Assembly: GCA_963665915.2 (NCBI GenBank)
Contig: CAXXSG010000002.1
Coordinates: forward strand, 372,001 to 436,000
Direction: 5' to 3'
Origin: JAFGRU01 sp963665915
Lineage (GTDB): Bacteria; Desulfobacterota; Desulfuromonadia; Desulfuromonadales; JAAYDE01
Length of the DNA: 64,000 bases
Shown here piece by piece: positions 42,489 to 50,480 of this stretch (positions are counted from its first letter, which is position 1; every line of letters starts with the position of its first letter). The position numbers and the translations under genes were made by a program. Under the pieces are notes generated by a model. It ran no database searches and was not told where the DNA came from. It saw only the letters and a list, made by a program, of their open reading frames with translations.

Positions 42489-45209
42489 ATGCGGCGAATT
42501 GCCCTTTTTTTTCTTTTTCTGGTTGTAAGCCTTTGGATAATTCAGGAATGGGCTCTTCCCCAGTACCTGGAAAATCACCTTCTCCCCAGGCTCGCCGGTC
42601 GTGCCGGTTTTGCCGATTTTTCCTGTCGGGTCCGTCACGTCGGTTTTTCCGGACTCGAAATGGGACCGATCCAACTCGGCCAAGGGGATGAGCCTGCGCT
42701 GCGCGTGGGTTCCGCTTTTGTTTCCTACTCGCCCTTCGGGCTTCTGCAAAAACACCTCAAAAATATCCACATCACCGGCTTGACTCTGCCTGTAACACGG
42801 CAGGCGGGCGCGGTTACTATAGCCGGCTTGCCTCTCGCTCTTGGAAAAACGAATGGGATTGAAACCCCGGCGGGTTTGGAAAAAAGCGGGTTTCAGCTGC
42901 CTGTTTCTTTCCGACGTGTAACTTTTGAGAGCTCTAAAATCATCTTAAAGGAAAAGGCCCAGGTTGTTCGTGTCCCTTTTCAACTGGAGATCGAGTCTCC
43001 TGAAAAGGCTCCACTGTTTCGTGTTGTAGCAAATTTTCAAATTGACGGCCGGAGTTTGAACTTTGAAGGTGGAGTGGATTTGGAAAACAGGGATGTCCGA
43101 GGGAAATTAAGTATGGAACAATTTCCCCTGCGGCAGATTGCCGTCTGGAACGGGATGCCATGTGAGGTTCTGCCTGAGGGGACTGCCGATCTGCTGGCAG
43201 AATTTAACTTTCAGTTCAATCCTTTTTCCATCAAAGAGGGAAGAGGCGAGTTGCGGTTCAATGATCTCAACTGGGGAAATGACAAATTTTCGATATCCTC
43301 ATCAGAGCCTTTCCTTGTTCGTGCCGCATGGGAGAAAGGACAGAGGATAGGTTTCCAGGTGCCGCCGGTTCATTTTGATGGAAGCGTTGCCGGAATGTTC
43401 AGTATCGGTGCCCTGGCCCTCGACTTGGAAAAACCGGAGGCCTTTCTTGATGGGGTCTGGTCTTTGACTCTGAATCGGATTCTGTTTGAGGAACAACCTG
43501 TTGTGCTGGAAAAGGGATTGGATTTTTCCGGGAAGCTTGGCGGCAAATTTCATGCGGAGAAAGGCTGGAGCGTGGAAATCAGCGCTCAAAGGCTATTAGA
43601 GGAAAATAATCGACATGCGGATATGCGTCTTGAGAAAGAGAAAGCCTCTCTGTGGCTCGGAAAAGACCAATTCATTTGCCGGGCCATGGGCGGAAAGCCC
43701 GACACCCAACTTGATTGTGAGTTGAGCCTGGAAGGATTGAAAGGGACTTTTCCCCAGGGTCGGGTCCAGGTCGATGCCCTTCAGTCCCAAGGCCGCATGC
43801 ACTTTATGACGGGGGAAAAATCTTCCAAGTCCATAACCTCACAGGGCCGGATTTCTGTCCAGGCCAAGGGCGCAAAAATTACTCAGGATTCTTTTCAGGT
43901 TGTTTTTCCCCAACTGGAAACGGTTGCCGATTTTGAAGCTTCCGAGGGCATGGCCGGAGTCTGGCGGGGGAATATCCGGATGGAAAAGGCGCGCTTCAGT
44001 TATCCTTCCCAGGATCTCCATGCGGGGAATATCTCTCTTTCTCTGCCCTGGCAGTATCCGGTAACCGGGGATGTGAAGTCCGGTGAGGTTCGGGTGCGGA
44101 AAATAACCCATCAGGGACATCATTTGGGATGGGTCAAAGCCAATCTGCAGCAAAGGAAGGAAGGCTGGTTCTTGGATGGACGATTGCGTGATATTCTTCA
44201 GTCTCCCATGGCTCTCCACTTCAAAGGGCAAGCGGACCAGCGATTTTCAGAAGCGGCCCTGAGTTTCGGCCTCGACCAGACATCTTTCAGCCTCGACAAC
44301 CTTCTGGCGACCTATTCTCCCAAGAGCCGGGGCCTTGAAGTGAAAACCGACCTGCACCTGCAGGGAGAGTTTATCTGGAAAGCGGAACGATTCTCCTGTC
44401 CGTTCCGCTTTTTGCTCGAAAACCTTGAATTCTCGGACCCGGAAAGAAAACTCCAGGGGAAAGGTGTAGTACTTGAGCTGGATTTTCTGGATGTACTCGA
44501 TCTTTATTCGGCACGGGAACAGCGGCTAAGGTTTGACGAGTTGTTGCTGGCGGATGTGGTTCTTGAGAACGGCGGAGTGCATTTTCAGGTGGGAAGGGAT
44601 TTGGATCTATTAGTTGAAAAACTGACTTTCAGCTGGTGTGGAGGTCGGGTTCACAGTGAATCTTTCAGGGTTCGTCCCGAGGTGGAAAATTTCGATATTG
44701 TGTTGTATTGTGACCGTGTCAATCTTGCTCAGGTCCTGGAACAGCTGGGTGCGGCTCGGTCAGAGGGGACCGGCTCCCTCAACGGGCGGATACCTGTTCG
44801 ATACGAGAACGGCAAGCTTTCAGTGATGGATGGTTTTCTCTTTTCAACCCCTGGAGAAGGAGGGGTTTTGCATGTGAGCGGGATGGAAAGCCTTACCGCG
44901 GGTTTGCCGGGGGAAAATGAATACTTTGGGCAGCTCAAGCTGGCTGAGGCGGCATTGAAAGACTATGAATATAAATGGGCACGATTAGGGGTTAACTCCG
45001 AGAATGGCGATCTGATGGTCAAGGTTCAGTTGGACGGCAAGCCGGCCAAACCCCTACCTTTTGTTTACCGAAAGGAGTTCGGCGGTTTCGTTCGCGCTGA
45101 GGCAAACTTCCCCGGCTCCAGGTTCGAACGGATCCGTCTGGATTTGAATTTTCGACTTCCTCTGGATAAAATGTTGGAATATAAAAATCTTTTAAAACTT
45201 ATGAATTAG
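42489..45209 (+). CDS. ydbH: YdbH-like intermembrane phospholipid transport protein
   Basis: YdbH is a large AsmA-like bridge protein that, with TamB and YhdP, carries phospholipids to the outer membrane. The 906-residue protein begins with a membrane anchor (ALFFLFLVVSLWIIQEWALP) and the family's chorein-like start (FADFSCRVRHVGFSGLEMGPIQ); the rest is repetitive beta-rich sequence predicted to form a long hydrophobic groove, and the C-terminus has FGGFVRAEANFPGSRFERI. ggaaagg upstream of ATG 42489. It is the first gene of a ydbH-ynbE-ydbL operon, which is exactly the E. coli arrangement and strongly supports the name. Confidence 0.88.
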   Translation: MRRIALFFLFLVVSLWIIQEWALPQYLENHLLPRLAGRAGFADFSCRVRHVGFSGLEMGPIQLGQGDEPALRVGSAFVSYSPFGLLQKHLKNIHITGLTLPVTRQAGAVTIAGLPLALGKTNGIETPAGLEKSGFQLPVSFRRVTFESSKIILKEKAQVVRVPFQLEIESPEKAPLFRVVANFQIDGRSLNFEGGVDLENRDVRGKLSMEQFPLRQIAVWNGMPCEVLPEGTADLLAEFNFQFNPFSIKEGRGELRFNDLNWGNDKFSISSSEPFLVRAAWEKGQRIGFQVPPVHFDGSVAGMFSIGALALDLEKPEAFLDGVWSLTLNRILFEEQPVVLEKGLDFSGKLGGKFHAEKGWSVEISAQRLLEENNRHADMRLEKEKASLWLGKDQFICRAMGGKPDTQLDCELSLEGLKGTFPQGRVQVDALQSQGRMHFMTGEKSSKSITSQGRISVQAKGAKITQDSFQVVFPQLETVADFEASEGMAGVWRGNIRMEKARFSYPSQDLHAGNISLSLPWQYPVTGDVKSGEVRVRKITHQGHHLGWVKANLQQRKEGWFLDGRLRDILQSPMALHFKGQADQRFSEAALSFGLDQTSFSLDNLLATYSPKSRGLEVKTDLHLQGEFIWKAERFSCPFRFLLENLEFSDPERKLQGKGVVLELDFLDVLDLYSAREQRLRFDELLLADVVLENGGVHFQVGRDLDLLVEKLTFSWCGGRVHSESFRVRPEVENFDIVLYCDRVNLAQVLEQLGAARSEGTGSLNGRIPVRYENGKLSVMDGFLFSTPGEGGVLHVSGMESLTAGLPGENEYFGQLKLAEAALKDYEYKWARLGVNSENGDLMVKVQLDGKPAKPLPFVYRKEFGGFVRAEANFPGSRFERIRLDLNFRLPLDKMLEYKNLLKLMN

Positions 45210-45220
45210 TGCGAGGTGAA

Positions 45221-45439
45221 ATGGGAAAAACAATTTTTTACGGACTTGTTCCATTGCTCCTGATGATGGCCTGCAGTACGCACCATGAAGTGCAGATGGC
45301 ACCGGTCGAAATAAAGCCGATTCACATCACCATTGATGTGAATGTCCGGGTTCAGAAAGATCTTAATGACTTTTTCAGCGACATTGATGAAGCAGAGCAG
45401 GAACTTCAGGAAGCAGATAAGGGAGGAGATACAGAATGA
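45221..45439 (+). CDS. ynbE: YnbE-like outer-membrane lipoprotein
   Basis: A 72-residue lipoprotein with signal peptide and lipobox LLMMAC (mature protein starts at Cys19 or so), then a short conserved stretch (IKPIHITIDVNVRVQKDL) that in E. coli YnbE docks on the YdbH C-terminus at the outer membrane. ATG 45221 follows gaggtg; the ORF can be extended 4 codons to GTG 45209. It lies 11 bases after ydbH and overlaps ydbL by 4 bases (ATGA). Confidence 0.88.
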   Translation: MGKTIFYGLVPLLLMMACSTHHEVQMAPVEIKPIHITIDVNVRVQKDLNDFFSDIDEAEQELQEADKGGDTE

Positions 45440-45810
45440 GACGCAATGTGATTCCATTGGCGATAGTGGTTGTGTTTTTCAGCACTTTTCTGGTTGGATT
45501 TTCTGCCATGGCTGGGGAGATCAAGGTGCGAATGAAAGAGCGACTTCCTGTGATTTCAGCTCTTAAGGCTGAGGCCCTGGTGGGTGAAGACAACCGCGGG
45601 CTGTTGCAATTTTTAAAAGCTGAAAAGCCTCATCAGGATGTTGTAAAGGCGGAAAATCGGGACCGGCTGGCAGTTTATAAAATAATCGCCGAAAGACATA
45701 ACACCTCCCCGGACCTGGTGGGTCGCCAACGCGCCGCCCAGATTGCCAAGAGTGCAAGTCCCGGGACCTGGGTCCAGGACCCGGGTGGCAACTGGAGCGA
45801 GGTACGTTAG
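45436..45810 (+). CDS. ydbL: YdbL-family DUF1318 periplasmic protein
   Basis: A 124-residue exported protein (signal peptide ending near residue 26, AMA-GEI), with the DUF1318 hallmarks VGEDNRGLLQF and GRQRAAQIAKSASPGTWVQ near the C-terminus. In E. coli YdbL is suggested to regulate YdbH-YnbE assembly. It is the third gene of the operon, closed by the bidirectional terminator 45948-45984. Confidence 0.88.
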   Translation: MRRNVIPLAIVVVFFSTFLVGFSAMAGEIKVRMKERLPVISALKAEALVGEDNRGLLQFLKAEKPHQDVVKAENRDRLAVYKIIAERHNTSPDLVGRQRAAQIAKSASPGTWVQDPGGNWSEVR

Positions 45811-45947
45811 GAGCCTGTCAATTTGGGGTTATTTATGAAGACTTTTGCTACAACTGTCAATTTTACGCTTGCAGAACGCATCACTGTGCCTGGCTTGATT
45901 TGACACACAATTCCAGGTTTCAGTTGTAACCTTTTGAAAAACATAAA

Positions 45948-45984
45948 AAAACAGGCCCTGATACGTGCTTTCAGGGCCTGTTTT
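45948..45984. terminator. bidirectional terminator between ydbL and cynS
   Basis: A 14-bp perfect stem (aaaacaggccctga at 45948-45961 and its complement at 45971-45984) with a 9-base loop has T-runs on both sides, as needed for the two convergent genes. Confidence 0.85.
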
Positions 45985-46009
45985 GTGTCCTGTAGATATT
46001 TGTGCAGGA

Positions 46010-46450
46010 TTACCAGACCTTGTAGGGCAGGAATTTTCCGCACATGGTTACCTTAACACGGTCCCCTTTGGGATCTTCAACTTTTTCAATATCCATGGTG
46101 TAGTCAATGGCGCTCATGATGCCATCGCCGAATTTTTCATGAATAATGGATTTGATGGGATATCCATAAACCTGCATGATTTCATAAAAGCGGTAAATCA
46201 GGGGGTCCGTAGGCACAACAGGTCCCAGGCCTTTATCCGGGAAGTCCACCATGAATTTTTTGAAGTCCTCGTCCAGGCCCAGTTCTGAGGCGATTTTTTC
46301 TGCGACGTCTTCTTCAGCTTTTGCTTGGCCGTAGAGCAGAGCTGCCACGTAAACTTCGCTGAGGCCAACCTTTTTGGCGAGAGCTTCAAAAGTCAGGCCT
46401 GCTTCCTCTTTGGCTGCTAACAGAACTTCAGTGTACTCAGAAATTTCCAT
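46010..46450 (-). CDS. cynS: cyanate hydratase (cyanase)
   Basis: Cyanase decomposes cyanate with bicarbonate to CO2 and ammonia. The 146-residue protein has an N-terminal HTH-like domain (LTFEALAKKVGLSEVYVAALL) and the C-terminal catalytic domain. The catalytic residues are present with the E. coli spacing: Arg87 and Glu90 in PLIYRFYEIMQVYG and Ser113 in FGDGIMSAIDY. It is preceded by aggagg and has a 6-bp inverted repeat in its 5' leader. No cynT (carbonic anhydrase) or cynX is next to it. Cyanate detoxification or use of cyanate as a nitrogen source are possible roles. Confidence 0.96.
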   Translation of the reverse strand: MEISEYTEVLLAAKEEAGLTFEALAKKVGLSEVYVAALLYGQAKAEEDVAEKIASELGLDEDFKKFMVDFPDKGLGPVVPTDPLIYRFYEIMQVYGYPIKSIIHEKFGDGIMSAIDYTMDIEKVEDPKGDRVKVTMCGKFLPYKVW

Positions 46451-46479
46451 AAATCCTCCTAATGTGATGTGATTTTGAA

Positions 46480-46495
46480 TGTTAGTTTCCTAACA
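46480..46495. promoter_or_regulatory. small inverted repeat upstream of cynS
   Basis: tgttag-tttc-ctaaca (46480-46495) lies 30 bases before the cynS start and could be an operator or a leader hairpin. Nothing else supports a role. Confidence 0.3.
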
Positions 46496-46561
46496 ATCTC
46501 TTAAATGACCGTCATATATTAAAGGATTTAGAATGGCTTTAAAAGAAAAAATTGCTCAAAA

Positions 46562-46594
46562 AAACAGCGCCCGACGAAAAGTCGGGCGCTGTTT
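46562..46594 (-). terminator. hairpin terminator after the short lipoprotein gene
   Basis: A 14-bp perfect stem (aaacagcgcccgac, 46562-46575, and its complement at 46581-46594) is followed on the minus strand by a run of T. It lies 28 bases past the stop at 46623 and confirms a transcript on that strand. Confidence 0.85.
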
Positions 46595-46622
46595 GCAATG
46601 TGGTTGGCAATCCCTTATGGTG

Positions 46623-46772
46623 CTATTTATACGCGGGTGGCGCGTCAAATTCGTAGCCGCAAGCCGGGCATTTGACTCGCTGTGTCTCACCCTTATCCAT
46701 TGTGGCGCAAGCTGACAGTGACAGGGTAGCTGCAAATAATACAAGAAGTAACAGGCTGGTTGCTTTTCTCAT
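46623..46772 (-). CDS. 49-residue lipoprotein with CPxCG motif
   Basis: This gene is below common length cut-offs. The reading frame from ATG 46772 to TAG at 46623 encodes a signal peptide with lipobox LSLSAC (Cys22), then a short mature peptide with KCPACGYEF and an APP tail. The single CPxCG looks like half a zinc ribbon or a redox site. Evidence for expression is strong: aaaggagg lies 5 bases upstream and a perfect terminator follows (46562-46594). It stands alone between cynS and the Lpd-like gene. Function unknown; the same kind of CPACGYEF lipoproteins occur in related anaerobes, from memory only. Confidence 0.8.
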   Translation of the reverse strand: MRKATSLLLLVLFAATLSLSACATMDKGETQRVKCPACGYEFDAPPAYK

Positions 46773-46941
46773 TTTTTCCTCCTTTTTTTAGGTTGTCTAA
46801 GGGTTGTTAATTAAAAATTTATGTTGATCTCAGTTGTCTTTGAATAGACTTTAACATATTTTTTTTTATTTGAAATAAAATATATTCTCATTTTTTCTTT
46901 TTTTTAATATAAATATATGGGAACTATCCTTGTGGGTAAAG

Positions 46942-48360
46942 CTAATATCGAAACATCCAGCGACATAATTTTTTCAGGGAAGGGGCTTCCATCCTTTTCA
47001 TCATCCAGGTTTCTGCAATCCGTTTGGAGAGGAAACCCATGGTCGGGAAGGAGTGCTGAAGGAGCATAATGTCGTGGAGGCGGATCTTTTTCTGGATGGC
47101 GAGAGCCCATTCGTTTATCATTTCGCCTGACCCTTCACCGACGATTCCAACCCCGTAAATTTTTCCAGCCGGACTGGCCAGCACTTTTACGTAGCCGGTC
47201 TCCACGTTTTCCGCTATGGCGGCTCCATAATCCTCGTAGTTGACTCGGATTGTCTCAAAATGGATATTTCGTTCGTGGAGTTCCTTTTCAGTTTGTCCGA
47301 CATAACTGACCTGGGGTTCTGTGAATACAGTCCATGGGACAACGAATTTGCGAAAATCCCGTTTGGCTTTCCACGGCAGCATGGTGTTCATGATTGCGAT
47401 CATGCCCTGATGCATGGCGGCATGGGAAAGAAGCCAATGGCCGTTGCAGTCGCCTACCGCAAATATGTTTTTTCGACTTGTCTGCAAGTATTTATTGACT
47501 TCTATGGCGCCTCGAGAGTTGACCTTGATGCCTGCGTTATCCAGTTTCAGAGAGGAGAAATCATATGTTCTTCCAGCCGCCATCAGGAGTTTTTCGGAAA
47601 CGAGTTTTTCACCTTTATCCGTATAAAGGATGATCTCATCACCTTTTTTTTCGATTTTTTCTATTTTCCTACCATTGATGACCTGGATTTGTTCTTTTTC
47701 AAAAACTTGTTGCAGGAGTTTCCCGCCTTCCGGGTCACCGTGCGGGAGGAGTGAATCGTCCATGTGGACAATCGTGCATTTTGCTCCCAGATTTGAAAAA
47801 GCTTGAGCCATTTCACAACCGATAGCCCCGCCACCGATGATGGTGAGGGATTCGGGGATTCGGTCCAGATCAAACATGTTTTCGTTGGTCAGGACATCTA
47901 CCTGCTCAAGGCCGGGAATGGGCAGGCGCATGGGCCGGGTTCCGGTTGCAATAAAGATGCGTCTGGCGGTAATTTTCTCCCCTCCCACGTCCACAGTGTG
48001 AGGGTCGACAAAAGAGGCTTCCCCTTTATCGAGTCGGAGGTCCACCTTTTTAAACATGCCGACGGTTTTATTCTGGTTGATATAGTGGATATCCCGGCGG
48101 ATTTTTCCAAAAGGATCTTTTGGTGTGGGGTGAGCAACTTGGGATAGCTCCATAGCCTCTAACCTGTCAAAGGTGTGGCGGGCTTTACCCATCCGGAGAA
48201 GGGCTTTACTGGGGATGCAACCGACGTTCATGCATTCGCCCCCGATCTTGTCCTTTTCGATGGCGCAGACGTCGAGCCCCATCTCAGACGCCATGACGGA
48301 AACCGCCATTCCCGCGGGTCCCAGGCCAATGGTAAGAAGATCGTAATCGTATTTTTTCAT
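46942..48360 (-). CDS. dihydrolipoamide dehydrogenase-like flavoprotein lacking the canonical His-Glu dyad
   Basis: A 472-residue FAD/NAD(P)H disulfide oxidoreductase. It has the N-terminal GLGPAGMAV fold, the redox-active disulfide in GGECMNVGCIPSKALL (Cys43 and Cys48), a second nucleotide-binding fold (LTIIGGGAIGCEMAQAFSNL) and NIFAVGDCNG. The C-terminal interface, where Lpd and mercuric reductases carry HPT.SE, reads LLQHSFPTMGFLSKRIAE, so the catalytic His (HP) is replaced by Phe and the Glu by Phe. It is therefore probably not a normal lipoamide dehydrogenase; similar proteins are found in Desulfuromonadales. The product may act on another disulfide or a cell-specific dithiol. No pyruvate/2-oxoglutarate dehydrogenase genes are near. 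Confidence 0.85.
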   Translation of the reverse strand: MKKYDYDLLTIGLGPAGMAVSVMASEMGLDVCAIEKDKIGGECMNVGCIPSKALLRMGKARHTFDRLEAMELSQVAHPTPKDPFGKIRRDIHYINQNKTVGMFKKVDLRLDKGEASFVDPHTVDVGGEKITARRIFIATGTRPMRLPIPGLEQVDVLTNENMFDLDRIPESLTIIGGGAIGCEMAQAFSNLGAKCTIVHMDDSLLPHGDPEGGKLLQQVFEKEQIQVINGRKIEKIEKKGDEIILYTDKGEKLVSEKLLMAAGRTYDFSSLKLDNAGIKVNSRGAIEVNKYLQTSRKNIFAVGDCNGHWLLSHAAMHQGMIAIMNTMLPWKAKRDFRKFVVPWTVFTEPQVSYVGQTEKELHERNIHFETIRVNYEDYGAAIAENVETGYVKVLASPAGKIYGVGIVGEGSGEMINEWALAIQKKIRLHDIMLLQHSFPTMGFLSKRIAETWMMKRMEAPSLKKLCRWMFRY

Positions 48361-48814
48361 TCTAGATCAGCTCCTGAGTGAAAATTACATAAGGAAACAT
48401 ATAGAAATCAATATATATCAAAATTTTAGTCCAGGTCAAATCTTATTTGTTTGGACTTTTTAGGCGCCTGTTGATGAAACAAGAATTGCCGGTTGTCGGT
48501 ATCAGCAAATATCTGTGAAAAAAAATTCAGTTACCGTTTCAAATAATACACGTCTGCTGTCGGGTTGCAATAACAGTGAACCAATTTGGGTGCTTTGAAA
48601 ATTGGAAGTTTTCAAGCTGTCGAAAAATGAAAATTGATTGCGGGAAAGCTAAAAGACATTCTGCTAAGGAACGAATAAGAGGGAATATGCCAGGCAGTTG
48701 GTTGACGGCACGGTACAAAGCCAATTCATGCAATAATTTTGATATACTTGGCTGGGGCATTTTATGCGTGGAATATCTGTTTAGGGAATTCAGAAATAAG
48801 GAGAGGTTAAAATC
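48361..48814. other. intergenic region between divergent flavoprotein and AsmA-like genes
   Basis: An open frame at 48576-48818 is not supported by codon pattern or a Shine-Dalgarno and runs into the next gene's start. A weak TTGATA/TTATGC pair at 48739-48767 points to the AsmA-like gene. Nothing else was seen. Confidence 0.35.
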
Positions 48815-49654
48815 ATGAAAAAGGTTCTTGGCATTTTCTTGCTGCTTATCATTCTGGTCATTGGTGGAGCGCTGTTTTATATTGACAGCATTTTGAAAAC
48901 GGCGGTGGAGAAAGGCGGAACTTTAGCCCTCGGAACGCCGACATCTGTTAACTCCGTCAGTTTGGGCATTCTTTCGGGAAAACTGGATATGGGAGGGCTG
49001 AAGGTCAGCAACCCGGAGGGATATGATACGTCCCATTTTCTCCTCCTGAAAGATTTTAATGTGGCTGTCAACCTGAACTCGCTGATGAAAGACAGGGTTC
49101 AAGTGCCACATATCATTCTGGATGGTTTGAATATTAACCTGGAAAAGAAGAGTAAAAGTAAAAGCACCAATGTGCAGCAGATCCTCGACCATTTTAAAAC
49201 CCTAGGTTCAGGGAAGAAGGTAGCTTCAAAAGGGCAGGGGAGCAAAAAAGAACGCGGCAAGGAATTCAGTGTCGATCTTCTGCAGATTAAAAATGTTTCA
49301 GCCATGGCTGTTTTTGCTCCGGAACTGGGAGACAAAGGGAAAGTTGAGGTCAAGGTTTCGGATATTACCTTGAAGAATATTGGTTCGGGGGATAAAGGCC
49401 TTACCCTGGATGAACTTTCGGTGCTGATCGTTTCAAAAGTTCTTGATGCTATGGCAAAATCCGGTCAAGGTTTACCGCTGGCCTTCAAGAATCAGCTCAA
49501 CACAGGCCTGCAACAGATTAAAGGAATGACGGTTGATCTGGAAGGACAGGCCGAAACGATGGTTAAAGGAACTGCCGGGGAAGTTGGGAAAAAGGTTGAA
49601 GAGAAGACGGGGAAGGTTGTAGAAGAGACCAAAAAGCTTTTCAAATTCAAATAG
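48815..49654 (+). CDS. AsmA-like outer-membrane/lipid-related protein
   Basis: A 279-residue protein with an N-terminal signal anchor (MKKVLGIFLLLIILVIGGAL), followed by the beta-rich chorein-like sequence (LGILSGKLDMGGLKVSNPEGYDTS, VPHIILDGLNINLEKK) found in AsmA-domain proteins. A Lys/Ser/Gly-rich linker sits near residues 108-155. The C-terminus is helical with KVEEKTGKVVEETKKL repeats. Start ATG 48815 with ggagagg upstream. It is 24 bases before a class II aldolase gene with which it may be co-transcribed. Role in envelope lipid homeostasis is inferred from the fold. Confidence 0.7.
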   Translation: MKKVLGIFLLLIILVIGGALFYIDSILKTAVEKGGTLALGTPTSVNSVSLGILSGKLDMGGLKVSNPEGYDTSHFLLLKDFNVAVNLNSLMKDRVQVPHIILDGLNINLEKKSKSKSTNVQQILDHFKTLGSGKKVASKGQGSKKERGKEFSVDLLQIKNVSAMAVFAPELGDKGKVEVKVSDITLKNIGSGDKGLTLDELSVLIVSKVLDAMAKSGQGLPLAFKNQLNTGLQQIKGMTVDLEGQAETMVKGTAGEVGKKVEEKTGKVVEETKKLFKFK

Positions 49655-49678
49655 GAAAATGGCCCAGAGGTTTAAGGA

Positions 49679-50338
49679 ATGGACTTGAAAAAAAGAAGAG
49701 AAGAGATTGTTTTTTTTGGGAATAAGCTTGTATCCTCCGCTCTAACGACCGGCTCGGGGGGTAATCTGAGCGTCTTGGATCCGAAAAATGGCCTGGTTGC
49801 GATCACACCCAGTGGTGTTGTTTATGATGATTTAATCCCTGAATCGGTTGTGGTTGTTGATATTCAGGGACATGTCATTGAGGGAGATCTGAAGCCTTCC
49901 AGCGAACTGGGGTTTCATCTGGCTCTGTACCGGAATTTTCCGGAAGTTCGGGCTGTTGTCCATACGCATTCGGTTTATGCCACCACGTTCGCTTGTTTGC
50001 GCTGGGAGATTCCTCCGGTTCACTATCTTGTCGGTTTTGCCGGAAAGAAAGTGCCGCTGGCCCCTTATGCCACCTTTGGTACCGAGGAGCTGGCCGCCAA
50101 TATTGTTAATACTATTTCCGGTTATCAGGCTGTCTTATTGGCCAATCACGGTCTTGTCGCTACGGGAAAAAGTCTGGAGCAGGCCTTTAACGTGGCTGAA
50201 GAAACAGAATTAGTGGCCCGGATTTATTATCAAAGTAAATGTATTGGAGAGCCGGTGCTTTTGCCTGGAGAAGAGATGGACAGAGTTATTGACAAGTTCC
50301 AAACGTATGGACAGCCGCCTGCTCCAGAGATCGAGTGA
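49679..50338 (+). CDS. class II aldolase/adducin-family protein (L-fuculose-phosphate aldolase-like)
   Basis: A 219-residue zinc-dependent aldolase. The metal ligands are in place: Glu76 in PSSELGFH, His95 and His97 in VVHTHSVYAT, and His157 in LANHGLVATG, with TGSGGNLSVLD forming the phosphate loop. Such enzymes split sugar-1-phosphates into dihydroxyacetone phosphate and an aldehyde, or act as epimerases (AraD). No sugar kinase or transporter is beside it, so the substrate is unknown. The terminator at 50371-50403 follows. Confidence 0.85.
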   Translation: MDLKKRREEIVFFGNKLVSSALTTGSGGNLSVLDPKNGLVAITPSGVVYDDLIPESVVVVDIQGHVIEGDLKPSSELGFHLALYRNFPEVRAVVHTHSVYATTFACLRWEIPPVHYLVGFAGKKVPLAPYATFGTEELAANIVNTISGYQAVLLANHGLVATGKSLEQAFNVAEETELVARIYYQSKCIGEPVLLPGEEMDRVIDKFQTYGQPPAPEIE

Positions 50339-50370
50339 GAGGAAACACTGGCGGGGAAAAATGGAAAGAG

Positions 50371-50403
50371 AAAAAGCCGCTTCACATCCTGAAGCGACTT
50401 TTT
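50371..50403 (+). terminator. Rho-independent terminator after the aldolase gene
   Basis: Stem aaaaagccgcttca/tgaagcgacttttt (with one mismatch) from 50371 to 50403, followed by ctttt. Confidence 0.8.
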
Positions 50404-50415
50404 CTTTTCCGGGCC

Positions 50416-50454
50416 CCCCTCCGACCCGAGAAATCGGGTTGGAGAGGGGAGAAA
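50416..50454. terminator. GC-rich hairpin between convergent aldolase and chemoreceptor genes
   Basis: An imperfect inverted repeat cccctccgacccga-gaaa-tcgggttggag (50416-50454) with GAAA loop. On the minus strand it follows the chemoreceptor gene and is close to a T-run, so it may terminate that transcript. Confidence 0.5.
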
Positions 50455-50480
50455 TGATCAAACCTAAAAGTTTTTTTTGA

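Noticed and set aside
45835..45903. 22-codon frame after ydbL
   Set aside because: No ribosome-binding site and it lies before a terminator; most likely untranslated 3' region.
48749..48768. sigma-54-like GG/GC pair before the AsmA-like gene
   Set aside because: The spacing between GG and GC is 14 bases rather than the required 10.
48576..48818. 80-residue plus-strand frame before the AsmA-like gene
   Set aside because: It runs into the next start codon, has no supporting motif and opposes a comparable minus-strand frame.
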